Assembly (NCBI GenBank): GCA_038213195.1
Contig: JBBQTN010000001.1
Location: 10,758 to 74,757 of the forward strand
From: JAODBQ01 sp038213195
GTDB taxonomy: Bacteria; Actinomycetota; Acidimicrobiia; Acidimicrobiales; Ilumatobacteraceae
Direction: 5' to 3'
Length of the DNA stretch: 64,000 nucleotides
The notes beneath the pieces are model-generated. The model was not told the origin of the DNA. It worked only from the letters and a program-made list of their open reading frames with translations, and searched no databases. Shown here piece by piece: positions 8,312 through 17,589 of the stretch. Both the position numbers and the translations under genes were made by a program. Each line of letters starts with the position of its first letter. The first letter of the stretch is position 1.

Positions 8312-9510
8312 TTCACGTTGCGGGCCACGTTGAGCAAGAGCCCGCCGGCGGTCATCGACACGAACAGCGAGCTGCCACCTGCGGAGAAGAACGGCAGGGT
8401 CAACCCCGTCACGGGCATCAACCCGATCACGCCACCGACGTTGATGATCGTCTGGACCACGAGCCATCCGACGATCCCGCTGGCGACGAGTGCGGCGAAC
8501 CGATCGTGGGTGCTCGCCAGCGCGACCTGCACACCCGCGTAGGCGAGTAGCACGAACCCGCCGAGCACGCCGATCACCCCGACGAACCCGAGCTCCTGGG
8601 CGATCACTCCGAAGATGAAGTCGCTCTGGGCGAGCGGCAGGAAGCCGCCGAGCATGGCCGAGCCGCGGCCGGTCCCCTCGCCGAGCAGCCCGCCCTGCGC
8701 GGTGCTGATCATCGCCTGGTAGGTCTGGTAGCTGAGGTGGTCCTTGTGCGCGGCGATGTCCAGGAACGCGGTGAAGCGCGCCGCGCGACGGGGACTGGAG
8801 GCGACGAAACCGACCCCGGCGAGCACTCCGAACGCGCCGGCGCCGAGCATCGGCACCAGCGGCGCGCCGCCGATGAAGGCCATCACGAAGACGATGCAGG
8901 CCAGCACGATCGCCGAGCCGAGGTCGCCCTGGGCGAGGCACAGCGCCGCGCCGATCGAGGCGACGACGAGCACCGGCACGAGCGTGCGGCGGAGGTCGTG
9001 CATCTCGCTGTGCCGCTTGGTCAGCAAGTTCGCGCAGAACAGCAGCACGGCGAGCTTGAGGAACTCCGACGGCTGCACGGTGAACCCGCCGATCGCCACC
9101 CACGCGGTTGCCCCGTTGACCTTCTCCCCGAGTCCTGGTGCGAACGGCACGAGCATCGCCGCGAACGCGATCAGCAGGATCGGCAGCACCATCCGCCGCC
9201 AGAAGTGCAGCGGCACGCGCAGCGCCACCCACAGCCCGACCGTGCCGAACGCTGCCCATGCCAACTGCTTGGTGAAGGGTCGCCACGGCGACTTGCCCTG
9301 GTGGAACTGGGCGATCGAGGTCGCCGAGAGGACCATCACCAGGCCGAGCATCACGAACACCGCGATCACGACGGCGATGAGGTAGAACTCGACGGGCGGC
9401 GGCCCGACCGGGCGGGCCTGTGGCCGCCGGGCCGGGTGGCGGCGCATGGCCGATGCTCGCTCCAGCGCCTGGCGGCGACGGTCGCCGAGCATGGTGGTCG
9501 ACGTGGTCAT
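8308..9510 (-). CDS. ftsW: SEDS glycosyltransferase FtsW
   Basis: 400 aa from ATG 9510. A basic cytoplasmic N-terminus (about 45 aa) precedes about ten membrane helices. The SEDS signature near the C-terminus is PVTGLTLPFFSAGGSS; GLGEKVNGATAWVAIGGFTVQPSEFLK is the family extracellular/TM4 region. FtsW polymerises lipid II with FtsI. A micro-ORF (9507-9551) bridges it to murD. It could in principle be RodA, but its position between murD and murG beside ftsI favours FtsW. Confidence 0.93.
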   Translation of the reverse strand: MTTSTTMLGDRRRQALERASAMRRHPARRPQARPVGPPPVEFYLIAVVIAVFVMLGLVMVLSATSIAQFHQGKSPWRPFTKQLAWAAFGTVGLWVALRVPLHFWRRMVLPILLIAFAAMLVPFAPGLGEKVNGATAWVAIGGFTVQPSEFLKLAVLLFCANLLTKRHSEMHDLRRTLVPVLVVASIGAALCLAQGDLGSAIVLACIVFVMAFIGGAPLVPMLGAGAFGVLAGVGFVASSPRRAARFTAFLDIAAHKDHLSYQTYQAMISTAQGGLLGEGTGRGSAMLGGFLPLAQSDFIFGVIAQELGFVGVIGVLGGFVLLAYAGVQVALASTHDRFAALVASGIVGWLVVQTIINVGGVIGLMPVTGLTLPFFSAGGSSLFVSMTAGGLLLNVARNVK

Positions 9511-9551
9511 CGGCACCGCCGCCTCGTCGTGACGATCTTGCGGACGGTCAT
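9507..9551 (-). other. Micro-ORF bridge murD to ftsW (14 aa)
   Basis: ATG overlaps the murD TGA (ATGA) and the TGA overlaps the ftsW ATG (ATGA). The peptide is MTVRKIVTTRRRCR, very basic. It may be a reinitiation stepping stone; a functional peptide cannot be excluded. Confidence 0.5.
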
Positions 9552-11059
9552 CGGGGCGCTCCTTGGGTGGGTGGGACGGGGTGCTGCGCCGCGGAGGCGA
9601 GGTGCGCCGCGACCAGTCGTTTGAAGTGGTCGCCGCGTGCCGGGTAGCCGCCGTCGGGGTACCAGTCGAAGCTGGCGCAGGCCGGCGAGAGCAGGACGAC
9701 GTCGCCCGGTCGGGCGAGCTGCGCCGCGGTTGCCACAGCTTCGTCCATCGATGCGGCGGTGAACACCGGCACCCAGGGCGCGAAGGCGGCGGTGATCTCG
9801 CCCGCCGCCTCGCCGAGCCCGATCGCGGCGACGATCCGGTCGTGCTCGGCGGCGAGACCGGCCAGGTCGAGCCCCTTGTTCCGGCCGCCGGCGAGGAGCA
9901 CGACCCGCGCGAACCCGCGGATCGCGGTGAGGGCGGCATGCGGTGTCGTCGCCTTCGAGTCGTCGAACCAGCGCACCCCAGCGCCCTCGCCGATCAGCTC
10001 GATCCGGTGCGGTGGGTGGCGGAACGAGGCAAGCGCACCGCGCACCGCGTCCCTGTCCGCCAGCCCGGACTCGAGCACCACCGCCGCCGCGGCGAGCGCG
10101 TTGGTGACGTCGTGGGGCAGAGCGCGGGTCATCTCCGCCGTCGTCGCGATCGCGCCCCGCGGTCCGACGAGCACGTCGCCGTCGACCCGGTAGTCCGCCG
10201 TCCCCGTACCGAAGCTGCGGCGGATCGCGGCGACGCCGGCCAGGTTGCGCATCACCACCGCGTCGGCGGCGTTCGCGATGGCGACGTCGGTCGGCCGGAG
10301 GTGCGACCACAGCCGCGCCTTGGCGGCCTCGTAGGCGGCGAGCGAGGTGTGCCAGTTCTGGTGGTCGGGGGCGAGGTTCAGCCACACGGACGACTCGGCG
10401 CGGAAGCTGCGCAGCCAGTTCAGCCGGAAGCTGCTGCACTCGACGACGAACACCTCGGCGTCGCCGTCGAGCTCGGCGACGAGCGGCACCTCGGTGTTGC
10501 CGACCGCCACCGCACGGCGTCCGGCGGCACGCAGCATCTCGGTGACGAGCAGCGTGGTCGTGGTCTTGCCGTCGGTACCGGTGACGGCGAGCATCGGGCG
10601 CGGCCCGCGGGGCCGCTGCTGCTCCCACTCGTAGGCGAGGTCGAGCTCCGTGACGATCGGGATGCCGGCGGCCTCCGCGGCGCGCACGACGTCGTGCGTC
10701 TCCGGCACGCCGGGCGCCGGGCAGACGAGGTCGCAGCGCTCGACGAGCTCGACGATCGCTACTGCGGACGGCGCGCCGACCAGCTCGGCGCCGAGGCGCT
10801 CTGCGACGGCCCGCGTCGCCTGGCCGGGCCTGTCGTCGGCGAGCACCACCTGCACGCCGTGATCGAGCAGCGCACGGGCCACCGCCTCACCGGTGATCGC
10901 GACGCCGTAGACGAGGGCGCGGCGCACCGTCGTGCCGTCGACGGCACGGGGAGGACCGACACTCATCGGGGCGACCGGCTCCTGCGGCGTGCGGACGAGC
11001 AGGTCGTCGCGGCGCGCCGAACCGACGTGCGTGGTGATTCGCGCGCTGCGCTCACTCAT
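9548..11059 (-). CDS. murD: UDP-N-acetylmuramoyl-L-alanine--D-glutamate ligase MurD
   Basis: 503 aa, some 50 longer than usual because of a roughly 45-aa Arg/Ser/Pro N-terminal extension beginning MSERSARI. The ATP loop LAVTGTDGKTTTTLLVT, the central WLNLAPDHQNWHTSLAAYEAAKARL segment with its catalytic histidine/lysine, and the C-terminal WFDDSKATTPHA and LLAGGRNKG motifs are all present. It adds D-glutamate. The ATG overlaps the mraY stop (ATGA). Confidence 0.95.
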   Translation of the reverse strand: MSERSARITTHVGSARRDDLLVRTPQEPVAPMSVGPPRAVDGTTVRRALVYGVAITGEAVARALLDHGVQVVLADDRPGQATRAVAERLGAELVGAPSAVAIVELVERCDLVCPAPGVPETHDVVRAAEAAGIPIVTELDLAYEWEQQRPRGPRPMLAVTGTDGKTTTTLLVTEMLRAAGRRAVAVGNTEVPLVAELDGDAEVFVVECSSFRLNWLRSFRAESSVWLNLAPDHQNWHTSLAAYEAAKARLWSHLRPTDVAIANAADAVVMRNLAGVAAIRRSFGTGTADYRVDGDVLVGPRGAIATTAEMTRALPHDVTNALAAAAVVLESGLADRDAVRGALASFRHPPHRIELIGEGAGVRWFDDSKATTPHAALTAIRGFARVVLLAGGRNKGLDLAGLAAEHDRIVAAIGLGEAAGEITAAFAPWVPVFTAASMDEAVATAAQLARPGDVVLLSPACASFDWYPDGGYPARGDHFKRLVAAHLASAAQHPVPPTQGAPR

Positions 11060-12156
11060 TTGGCCGGTGCCGCGACGCAGGTCAGCGAGCCGGCGGGGCA
11101 GACCACCCGCGGCAGATCGATATGGGTGAAGTCGCTGATGAACAGCGCCAGCGCCGTGGCCACGCAGATCCCCGAGATCAACCAGAAGCGGATGATCACC
11201 GTGGTCTCCGGCCAGCCGACGAGCTCGAAGTGGTGGTGGATCGGTGACATCCGGAACAGCCGCTTCGTCCGTCCGGAGGCCTTGAACACGCCCATCTGGA
11301 CCGCCACGGAACCGGCCTCCATGACGTTGATCCCGCAGATCAGCACGAGCAGCAGCTGCGTGTCGGTGGTCAGCGCGAGCAGCGCCAGCGCCGAGCCGAT
11401 GCCGAGCGAGCCGACGTCGCCCATGAAGATCCGCGCCGGCGCAGCGTTCCACCACAGGAACCCTCCACACGCCCCGGCGAACGCCGCGGCGAGCACCGCG
11501 AGATCCAACGGGTTGACCACGCTGCTGTACACCTGAGGGTTGCGGAAGGCCCAGTAGGCGATGATCGTGAACGCCAGGAAGCCGAGCAGGGCGGAGCCAC
11601 CGGCGAGGCCGTCGAGACCGTCGGTGACGTTGACCGCGTTGGACGTCGCCCAGATGATTCCCCCCGCGTAGATGATCCATGCGAACCACGGGAGGTGCCA
11701 GCCCGGCAGGTTGGCGCGAGTGACCGAGACGTTCTGGCTGATGCTGGTGACGCTGACCAGGATCCACGCGATCCCGATCGACAGGGCGAGGGTGATGTAG
11801 CTCTTCTTCTTCCAGAAGATGCCGCGGTTGTGCGAGTTGCGGACCTTGATGAAGTCGTCGAGGAAGCCCATGAAGGCCAGCACGAGCACGGCGGCCCAGA
11901 TCACCAGCGCCTGGTTGGAGAACACGAGACCGCTGCGGCCGTGGGCGACCAGCCACCCGATCAGCGCCGAGACGACGATCGCCAGGCCGCCCATCGTCGG
12001 GGTGCCCGACTTCGACTGGTGGTGGTCGGGCCCGCGGTCCTCCTTGCCCAGGATCGGCTGTCCCTTCCCCCGGTTCCGGAAGAAACCGATCAGGTAGCGC
12101 GAGCCGAACAGCGAGATCACCATCGCCACGGCGCCGCCGATCATCACGGCGATCAC
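11056..12156 (-). CDS. mraY: Phospho-N-acetylmuramoyl-pentapeptide transferase MraY
   Basis: 366 aa, about ten membrane helices. Family motifs: DHHQSKSGTPTMGG, FMGFLDDFIKV, NAVNVTDGLDGLAGG and HHHFELVGWPE. It transfers phospho-MurNAc-pentapeptide to undecaprenyl phosphate, making lipid I. The GTG at 12156 overlaps the murE stop (GTGA). In most clusters murF stands directly before mraY; here murE abuts mraY with no room for it. Confidence 0.96.
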   Translation of the reverse strand: MIAVMIGGAVAMVISLFGSRYLIGFFRNRGKGQPILGKEDRGPDHHQSKSGTPTMGGLAIVVSALIGWLVAHGRSGLVFSNQALVIWAAVLVLAFMGFLDDFIKVRNSHNRGIFWKKKSYITLALSIGIAWILVSVTSISQNVSVTRANLPGWHLPWFAWIIYAGGIIWATSNAVNVTDGLDGLAGGSALLGFLAFTIIAYWAFRNPQVYSSVVNPLDLAVLAAAFAGACGGFLWWNAAPARIFMGDVGSLGIGSALALLALTTDTQLLLVLICGINVMEAGSVAVQMGVFKASGRTKRLFRMSPIHHHFELVGWPETTVIIRFWLISGICVATALALFISDFTHIDLPRVVCPAGSLTCVAAPAK

Positions 12157-13577
12157 GAGCGGCTCCCGAGGAGCTCGATGAGGACGGCGCGGTCGTCGAA
12201 CGGCAGCACCCGCCCTGCGATCGTCTGGGTGTCCTCGTGGCCCTTGCCGGCGATCACGACGACATCGTCGGACCCGGCCCGACCGAGTGCGGCGGCGATG
12301 GCACGCCGGCGGTCGGGCTCGATCACCACCCGGCCACGGTACTCGGGGGGCACGCCGGCGACGATCGCCTCGATGATCGCCAGCGGGTCCTCCGACCTCG
12401 GGTTGTCGGAGGTCAGCACGATCAGATCGGCGAGGCGCGCCGCGACCGCGCCCATCTCGGGGCGCTTGGCGCGGTCGCGGTCGCCGCCGCAGCCGAACAC
12501 GACGATCACGGCGCGCCCGCTCGCGTCCACCGGCCGAGCCGCGAGCAGGGCCTCGCGCAACGCGTCGGGCGTGTGCGCGAAGTCGACGATGACGTCGAAC
12601 GGCTGACCGGCGCGCACCGGCTCGAACCGCCCGCGGACCGCCGGTGCGTGGCGCAAGCCGGTGGCGATCGTGGCCGCATCGAGCCCCAGAGCGGAACACG
12701 CGGTGGCCGCGGCCAGGCTGTTCGCGGCGTTGAACCGCCCACCGATGCCGACCTCGACACGCTCCCCGCGCCACGTGTAGGAGTGACTGCTGACGCCGAC
12801 GCGCAGATCGTCGACGTCGGCCAGCGAGAACGTCTCGGTCGGGATCGTCGCGCCGGCGCGCAACCTGCGGCCGTACTCGTCGTCGACGTTGACGACGCCC
12901 CGCGCCGACAGGGCGGGCTCGAACAGCCTGGCCTTCGCCGCGAAGTAGTCCTCGACCGTTCCGTGCAGGTCGAGGTGGTCGTGGCCGAGGTTGGTGAACA
13001 CGGCCACGTCGAAGTGGCAGCCGGCGACGCGGTGCAACGTCAGGGCGTGCGAGGAGACCTCCATCACCACGGCGCGCTTGCCGATCGACACGAACTCCGC
13101 CAGGCGCCGCTGCAGCTCCGGCGACTCGGGCGTCGTGTGCACGCCGGTCAACGTGCCGATCGTGCCCGTCGTGGTGCCGGCATGCTCGAGCACGGAGCCG
13201 ATCAGGCTGGTGGTGGTGGTCTTGCCATTGGTGCCGGTGACCCCGACCATCGTCAGCCTGCGGCTCGGTTGGCCGTACAACGCCGCGGCAAGCCGGCCCA
13301 TCGCGACACGGGTGTCGTCGACGACGACCTGCACGACGGACGTGGCGATGTGCTCGAGCACGTGGTCGACGAGGAGCGCGGGCGCGTCGGCGGCCACCGC
13401 CTCCGCGGCGAAGCGGTGCCCGTCGCTGTGCTCACCGCGAAGGCAGCAGAACAGGGCGCCGGCCGTCACCCGGCGCGAGTCGAACTCGATCGACGACACC
13501 GCGGTCTGCTCGTCGCCGCGGGTCACGGTGGCAGTCAGGCCGGCGGCGTCGATCAGCGCGGCGAGGGTCGTCGCCAT
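12153..13577 (-). CDS. murE: UDP-MurNAc-tripeptide synthetase MurE, meso-diaminopimelate type
   Basis: 474 aa. ATP loop VTGTNGKTTTTS (about 114-125), carbamylated-lysine region YFAAKARLF (K215), and the substrate-selecting DNPR at 391-394. DNPR is the established mark of meso-DAP-adding MurE, so the wall is predicted to be DAP-type. The N-terminal UDP-binding domain is complete (FDSRRVTAGALF). It starts 3 nt after the ftsI stop. Confidence 0.95.
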   Translation of the reverse strand: MATTLAALIDAAGLTATVTRGDEQTAVSSIEFDSRRVTAGALFCCLRGEHSDGHRFAAEAVAADAPALLVDHVLEHIATSVVQVVVDDTRVAMGRLAAALYGQPSRRLTMVGVTGTNGKTTTTSLIGSVLEHAGTTTGTIGTLTGVHTTPESPELQRRLAEFVSIGKRAVVMEVSSHALTLHRVAGCHFDVAVFTNLGHDHLDLHGTVEDYFAAKARLFEPALSARGVVNVDDEYGRRLRAGATIPTETFSLADVDDLRVGVSSHSYTWRGERVEVGIGGRFNAANSLAAATACSALGLDAATIATGLRHAPAVRGRFEPVRAGQPFDVIVDFAHTPDALREALLAARPVDASGRAVIVVFGCGGDRDRAKRPEMGAVAARLADLIVLTSDNPRSEDPLAIIEAIVAGVPPEYRGRVVIEPDRRRAIAAALGRAGSDDVVVIAGKGHEDTQTIAGRVLPFDDRAVLIELLGSRS

Positions 13578-13580
13578 CGC

Positions 13581-15746
13581 TCAGTGCGCCGCCGGCGGGC
13601 AACCCGTGTCGCCCGCCGGCGGGGAGATCTGCAGCTCGTGGATCGCCGCCTCGCCGATGTGGACGAAGATCGGCGCGGAGGCGGTGCCGCCGAAGCGGTC
13701 GTTGGAGCTGGCGTCCGGCTCGTCCACGGACACCAGGATGGTCACCTTCGGGGCCGATGCGGGGAAGAACCCGACGAAGCTGGCGAAGTACGACCGCTGC
13801 CCGTCCACCCCTGCGTACGTCCCGTTCTGCTGCACCTTGTACGCCGTGCCGGTCTTGCCGGCGACGGTGACCCCGGGGATGTCGGCGTAGCCGTAGCCGG
13901 TGCCCTTCTTGTCGCACACCACGTCGGTCATCATCGACGTCATCTCGGCAGCCGTCGTCGGGGTGACGACGGTGTGCGTCGGCGACGGCGGCGTCGGCAG
14001 CACCTTGCCGTTCGCGTCGATCGTCGCCTTGACGAGCTTCGGTCCGACGTAGGTACCGCCGTTGGCGATCGAGTTCACACCGGCGATCAGCTGCAACGAA
14101 GTCCCCGAGTAGCCGTAGCCGTAGGTCACGGTGGCGTTCTCGGTGCCCTGCCACGCGGTGTACGGCTTGATCAGCCCTGCGCTCTCGCCGGGGAAGCCGA
14201 GGTCGGTCGCCGCGCCGAAGCCGAACGCGTGCAGGTACGACGACAGCGTCGCCGACCCGAGCTGCCGTGCGGTCAGATAGGTGCCGATGTTCGAGGACTG
14301 CACGAGGATGTCGTGCAACGACAGCGGGCCGCTGGCGCGGAACTCGGCGTCGGTGATCCGGTGCTCCCACTTCGTGCCGGCGTCGAACACGTAGTACGGC
14401 GGCACGTTGATCGTCGTGTCCGGCGTGGCGATGCCCTCGTTGACCGACGCGGAGATGCTGAACACCTTGGCGACCGAGCCCGGTTCGTGCGCCTCGACGG
14501 CGGCGTTGTTGGCCGACGTCACCTTCACCGTTCCGTCGGTATCACGCTGGACGTTGGCCATCGCCAGGATCTCGCCCGTGGACGTGTCCAGCACGATCGC
14601 GCTGCCGCCCTTGGCGGTCACCTTGTTGACGCCGGCGAGGAGCGCTTGTTCCGTCTGGTACTGCAGCGAACGATCGATGGTCAGCTCGAGATCCTGGCCG
14701 GCGACCGGTTGCCGCGTCGTCGTGTCGCCGCCAGCGATCGAGCGTCCCTTGCTGTCGTGCTCGACCACGCGCTGGCCGTCCGTGCCGGTGAGGACGTCGT
14801 TGTACTGCTTCTCCAGGCCGGCGGTGCCGACCCCGTCGATGTCGGCGCGGCCGACCACGTCGAGACCGACGTCGCCGGTCGGGAGCACGCGCTGGTCCTC
14901 CTCGTTGGAGCCGATCCCGGGGAGCTTGAGCGCCATCACCGAACCGGCCAGCCCCTCGTCGATCTGGCGGGCGACGTAGACGAACGACGTGTTCTTCGCC
15001 GTGAGCGATGCCTGCAGCGCCTGCTGCTTGTCGGACGAGAGCGCGAGCAGCTGGCCGAGCACGTTGGCGGTACCCACGGGATCGGTGACGAGCTTGGGGT
15101 TCGCTGTGATCGTGATCTTGGGCACCGACAGCGCCATCTCCACGCCGTCGCGGTCGAAGATCGTGCCCCGGCCCGCTTTGATCCGGGACTCGCTGGTGCG
15201 CTGATCCTTGCCGGCCCGCACCAGACCAGCCGCCTGAGCGGTCTGCAGCAGCACCACCTTGCCCAGCACGGCGATGAACAGCAGCACGCTGACCGCGAAC
15301 ATCCACATCATCCGTTTGCGGCTGTTGCCGCCCTTGAAGCGGTGACGGATCACCCGCGGCGTGATCTTGCGTCGCTGCAGCGGTCGCTTCGGCGCCCCGG
15401 CGTCGCCCATCCGCGCCGCAGCGCGAGGCGACCGGCGAGCCGGCGCATCACCGCGAACCGGCGCGGCCGGGGCGCGTCTGGTCAAGGGCCGGGCATGACC
15501 CGCTCGTGGCGCGTCGACGCCATGACGACGATGACGGGGGCCCCCCGCCCGCGCGGACGTGCTCGACAATGCGGCGCCGGCCTTGCCTGCCCGACCGGTC
15601 TTGCCCGCCTGACCGGTCTTGCCCGCCTGACCGGTGTTAACCGCCTTGCGGCCTGCTGACGCGCGCCGCGCGGAGGCGCCGTGGCGGCGCTGCGCGCTGT
15701 GCACCGCGCCGCCGTCGCCCCGATCGCGACCGCGTCCAGCGCTCAC
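13581..15746 (-). CDS. ftsI: Septal class B penicillin-binding protein FtsI (PBP3)
   Basis: 721 aa. About 145 residues of Arg/Ala/Gly-rich cytoplasmic sequence, including tandem TGQAGK repeats (about 38-58), precede one membrane helix (about 146-166). The PBP dimerisation domain follows, then the transpeptidase domain with SxxK at S424-K427, SSN at 484-486 and KTGT at 631-634. There is no C-terminal PASTA domain. It crosslinks septal peptidoglycan with FtsW. The GTG overlaps the ftsL stop (GTGA). The basic N-tail is much longer than in model FtsI proteins. Confidence 0.95.
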   Translation of the reverse strand: MSAGRGRDRGDGGAVHSAQRRHGASARRASAGRKAVNTGQAGKTGQAGKTGRAGKAGAALSSTSARAGGPRHRRHGVDAPRAGHARPLTRRAPAAPVRGDAPARRSPRAAARMGDAGAPKRPLQRRKITPRVIRHRFKGGNSRKRMMWMFAVSVLLFIAVLGKVVLLQTAQAAGLVRAGKDQRTSESRIKAGRGTIFDRDGVEMALSVPKITITANPKLVTDPVGTANVLGQLLALSSDKQQALQASLTAKNTSFVYVARQIDEGLAGSVMALKLPGIGSNEEDQRVLPTGDVGLDVVGRADIDGVGTAGLEKQYNDVLTGTDGQRVVEHDSKGRSIAGGDTTTRQPVAGQDLELTIDRSLQYQTEQALLAGVNKVTAKGGSAIVLDTSTGEILAMANVQRDTDGTVKVTSANNAAVEAHEPGSVAKVFSISASVNEGIATPDTTINVPPYYVFDAGTKWEHRITDAEFRASGPLSLHDILVQSSNIGTYLTARQLGSATLSSYLHAFGFGAATDLGFPGESAGLIKPYTAWQGTENATVTYGYGYSGTSLQLIAGVNSIANGGTYVGPKLVKATIDANGKVLPTPPSPTHTVVTPTTAAEMTSMMTDVVCDKKGTGYGYADIPGVTVAGKTGTAYKVQQNGTYAGVDGQRSYFASFVGFFPASAPKVTILVSVDEPDASSNDRFGGTASAPIFVHIGEAAIHELQISPPAGDTGCPPAAH

Positions 15747-16594
15747 GGGCCGGTCCCGATGATCGACTTCACCCGCGTGAACTCGTCCAGGGGCGACAGC
15801 ACGGTGGCGTTCGTGTCGAACACCCCACCGGCGCTGCGCTGGATCTCGGCCACGATCGAGGGGTCGATGGTCACGAAGTCCGTCGAATCCGACGGCTGCA
15901 TGCCGAGCTTCGTCGCTTCCGTGGCGAGTCGCTCCGGTGACTGCAACTCGGCGCGCTCGCGGCGCAGACGGTTGTAGTCGTCGGTGGCGGTGTTGATCTC
16001 GCGGTCGATCTTGTCGAGCTTCACCTGGCGCTGGGCGAGCTGGGTCTCGAACGCGGCGGCACCAAGCATCAACACGAACACGACGGCGAAGCCGATGGCA
16101 ACGAGGCGCGCCGTGCGCCGTCGGAGCGGGACGACGACCTTGAGCGGCGACGGCCCGGCCTCGATCCCGACCGTGGAACGGACCATCGGTCGCACCACCG
16201 GCCCGACCACCGTGGTGCGCCCGGCGACCCCGCCGTGGGTCCTCGTGCGCATCGGCACGAACGGCCCCGCGTGGCGCTCCTGCCCGGGCCGCACGGGCCG
16301 CGACACCCGCAACGCCCGCGCCCCATGACCGTCGCCGCCACGCTGATCCGGGACATGGTCGCGATCCGTGGGTGCGTCCCGACCCGCGCGACCGGCCGGG
16401 CCGACGGTCCGATCGAGCCGATCGAGCCGACTCGTCAGACCGGTGCTGTCCGTGCGATCGGCTCGGTCGTCGACGTGGGCGCGTCGAGTCCGGCCGCTGC
16501 GCCTCGTGCCCGCGGCGTCGAACTCGCCGTCGCCATCGACGCGCAGGTCGCGAGCGTCGTCCTCACCACGGTCGTCGCGAAGGACCAGCGCCAT
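15743..16594 (-). CDS. ftsL: FtsL-like divisome protein
   Basis: 283 aa from ATG 16594, 2 nt after the rsmH stop. About 170 residues of Arg/Asp-rich low-complexity sequence precede a single membrane helix (LVAIGFAVVFVLMLGAAAF) and an extracellular coiled coil (QRQVKLDKIDREINTATDDY onward). That topology, size of the C-terminal part and position between rsmH and ftsI identify FtsL, which pairs with FtsB and FtsQ. The long charged N-terminus is not conserved in model FtsL. Sequence identity in this family is low, so the call rests on context and topology. Confidence 0.82.
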   Translation of the reverse strand: MALVLRDDRGEDDARDLRVDGDGEFDAAGTRRSGRTRRAHVDDRADRTDSTGLTSRLDRLDRTVGPAGRAGRDAPTDRDHVPDQRGGDGHGARALRVSRPVRPGQERHAGPFVPMRTRTHGGVAGRTTVVGPVVRPMVRSTVGIEAGPSPLKVVVPLRRRTARLVAIGFAVVFVLMLGAAAFETQLAQRQVKLDKIDREINTATDDYNRLRRERAELQSPERLATEATKLGMQPSDSTDFVTIDPSIVAEIQRSAGGVFDTNATVLSPLDEFTRVKSIIGTGP

Positions 16595-16596
16595 CG

Positions 16597-17589
16597 TCAG
16601 CTCACCATCCCGCCGCCGATGGTTCCGCGCCGCGGGGTGTCGACCACCCGTTCGGCGACGCGCAGCCGGGCGCTGGCCGCGCGACGGTTGTCGGCGCGCT
16701 CCTCCGCCGAGGGTCGGCGCGGCACGCCGCGCACGAGGCGGACGGTTTGGACTGCGTCGCACACGCACGGCAGTTCGGGCGGGCAGGTGCATCCACCGGT
16801 GACTGCGACGCGCAGCCGCTCCTTGACGATCCGGTCCTCGCCCGAGTGGTACGACAGCACGGCGATGCGACCGCCCGGCACGGTCCGCGCGATCGCGCTG
16901 TCGAGGGCGGCCGGCAACGCATCCAGCTCGCTGTTCACCTCGATGCGGATCGCCTGGAACGAACGCTTCGCCGGATGACCTCCTGTGCGCCGCGCCGGTG
17001 CGGGGATCGCCTGCACCACGACCTCGGCAAGTCGGGCGGTCGACTCGATCGGGCGCGCGGCAACGATCGCCGTGGCGATCCGGCGCGCGAACCGCTCGTC
17101 GCCATACATCTTGAGGATGCGTGTCAACTCGTCGAGCGAGTAGCCGTTGACGACGTCAGCTGCCGACCACGTCTGCGTGGTGTCCATCCGCATGTCCAGC
17201 GGAGCATCGTTGCGGTAGGAGAACCCGCGCTCGGGTCGATCGAGCTGGGGAGAGCTGACGCCGAGGTCGAACACCGATCCTGAGAGCGAGTCTGTCGAGA
17301 ACGATTCCATGGCTTCGTCGAGGCGATCGAACCTGCAGTGGTAGAGCCGGAGCCGGTCCCCGAAGCGGGCCAGCCGCTCGGCGGCCGCGGACAACGCTGT
17401 CTCGTCGCGGTCGAGTCCGAGCACCGAGAGGTGCGGCCATCGCTCGAGCATCGGCTCGGCGTGTCCGCCGCCACCGATGGTGGCGTCGAGCACCCAACCC
17501 GGCGGAACCGTCGCGAACAGGGCGACGACCTCGTCGGCCATCACCGGCCGGTGGTCGAACGTGGATGCCATGCGGATGGTCGCGGTCAC
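16597..17589 (-). CDS. rsmH: 16S rRNA (cytosine1402-N4)-methyltransferase RsmH
   Basis: 330 aa from GTG 17589; ATG 17571 would give 324. Motifs: HRPVMADEV, the SAM loop DATIGGGGHAEPML, LGLDRDETAL, FDLGVSSPQLDRPERGFSYR and SYHSGEDRIVK. It methylates C1402 of 16S rRNA near the P site. The GTG at 17589 is favoured because the 85-codon ORF from mraZ stops exactly on it (GTGA). An extra CTCPPELPCVC stretch near the C-terminus is a common actinobacterial variation of the zinc-like loop. Confidence 0.94.
   Translation of the reverse strand: MTATIRMASTFDHRPVMADEVVALFATVPPGWVLDATIGGGGHAEPMLERWPHLSVLGLDRDETALSAAAERLARFGDRLRLYHCRFDRLDEAMESFSTDSLSGSVFDLGVSSPQLDRPERGFSYRNDAPLDMRMDTTQTWSAADVVNGYSLDELTRILKMYGDERFARRIATAIVAARPIESTARLAEVVVQAIPAPARRTGGHPAKRSFQAIRIEVNSELDALPAALDSAIARTVPGGRIAVLSYHSGEDRIVKERLRVAVTGGCTCPPELPCVCDAVQTVRLVRGVPRRPSAEERADNRRAASARLRVAERVVDTPRRGTIGGGMVS

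Noticed and set aside
12237..15659. A 1140-codon open frame on the plus strand opposite murE and ftsI
   Set aside because: It is antisense to two strongly supported genes; long antisense frames are expected from third-position GC bias. The product is Arg/Val/Asp-rich with no domain.
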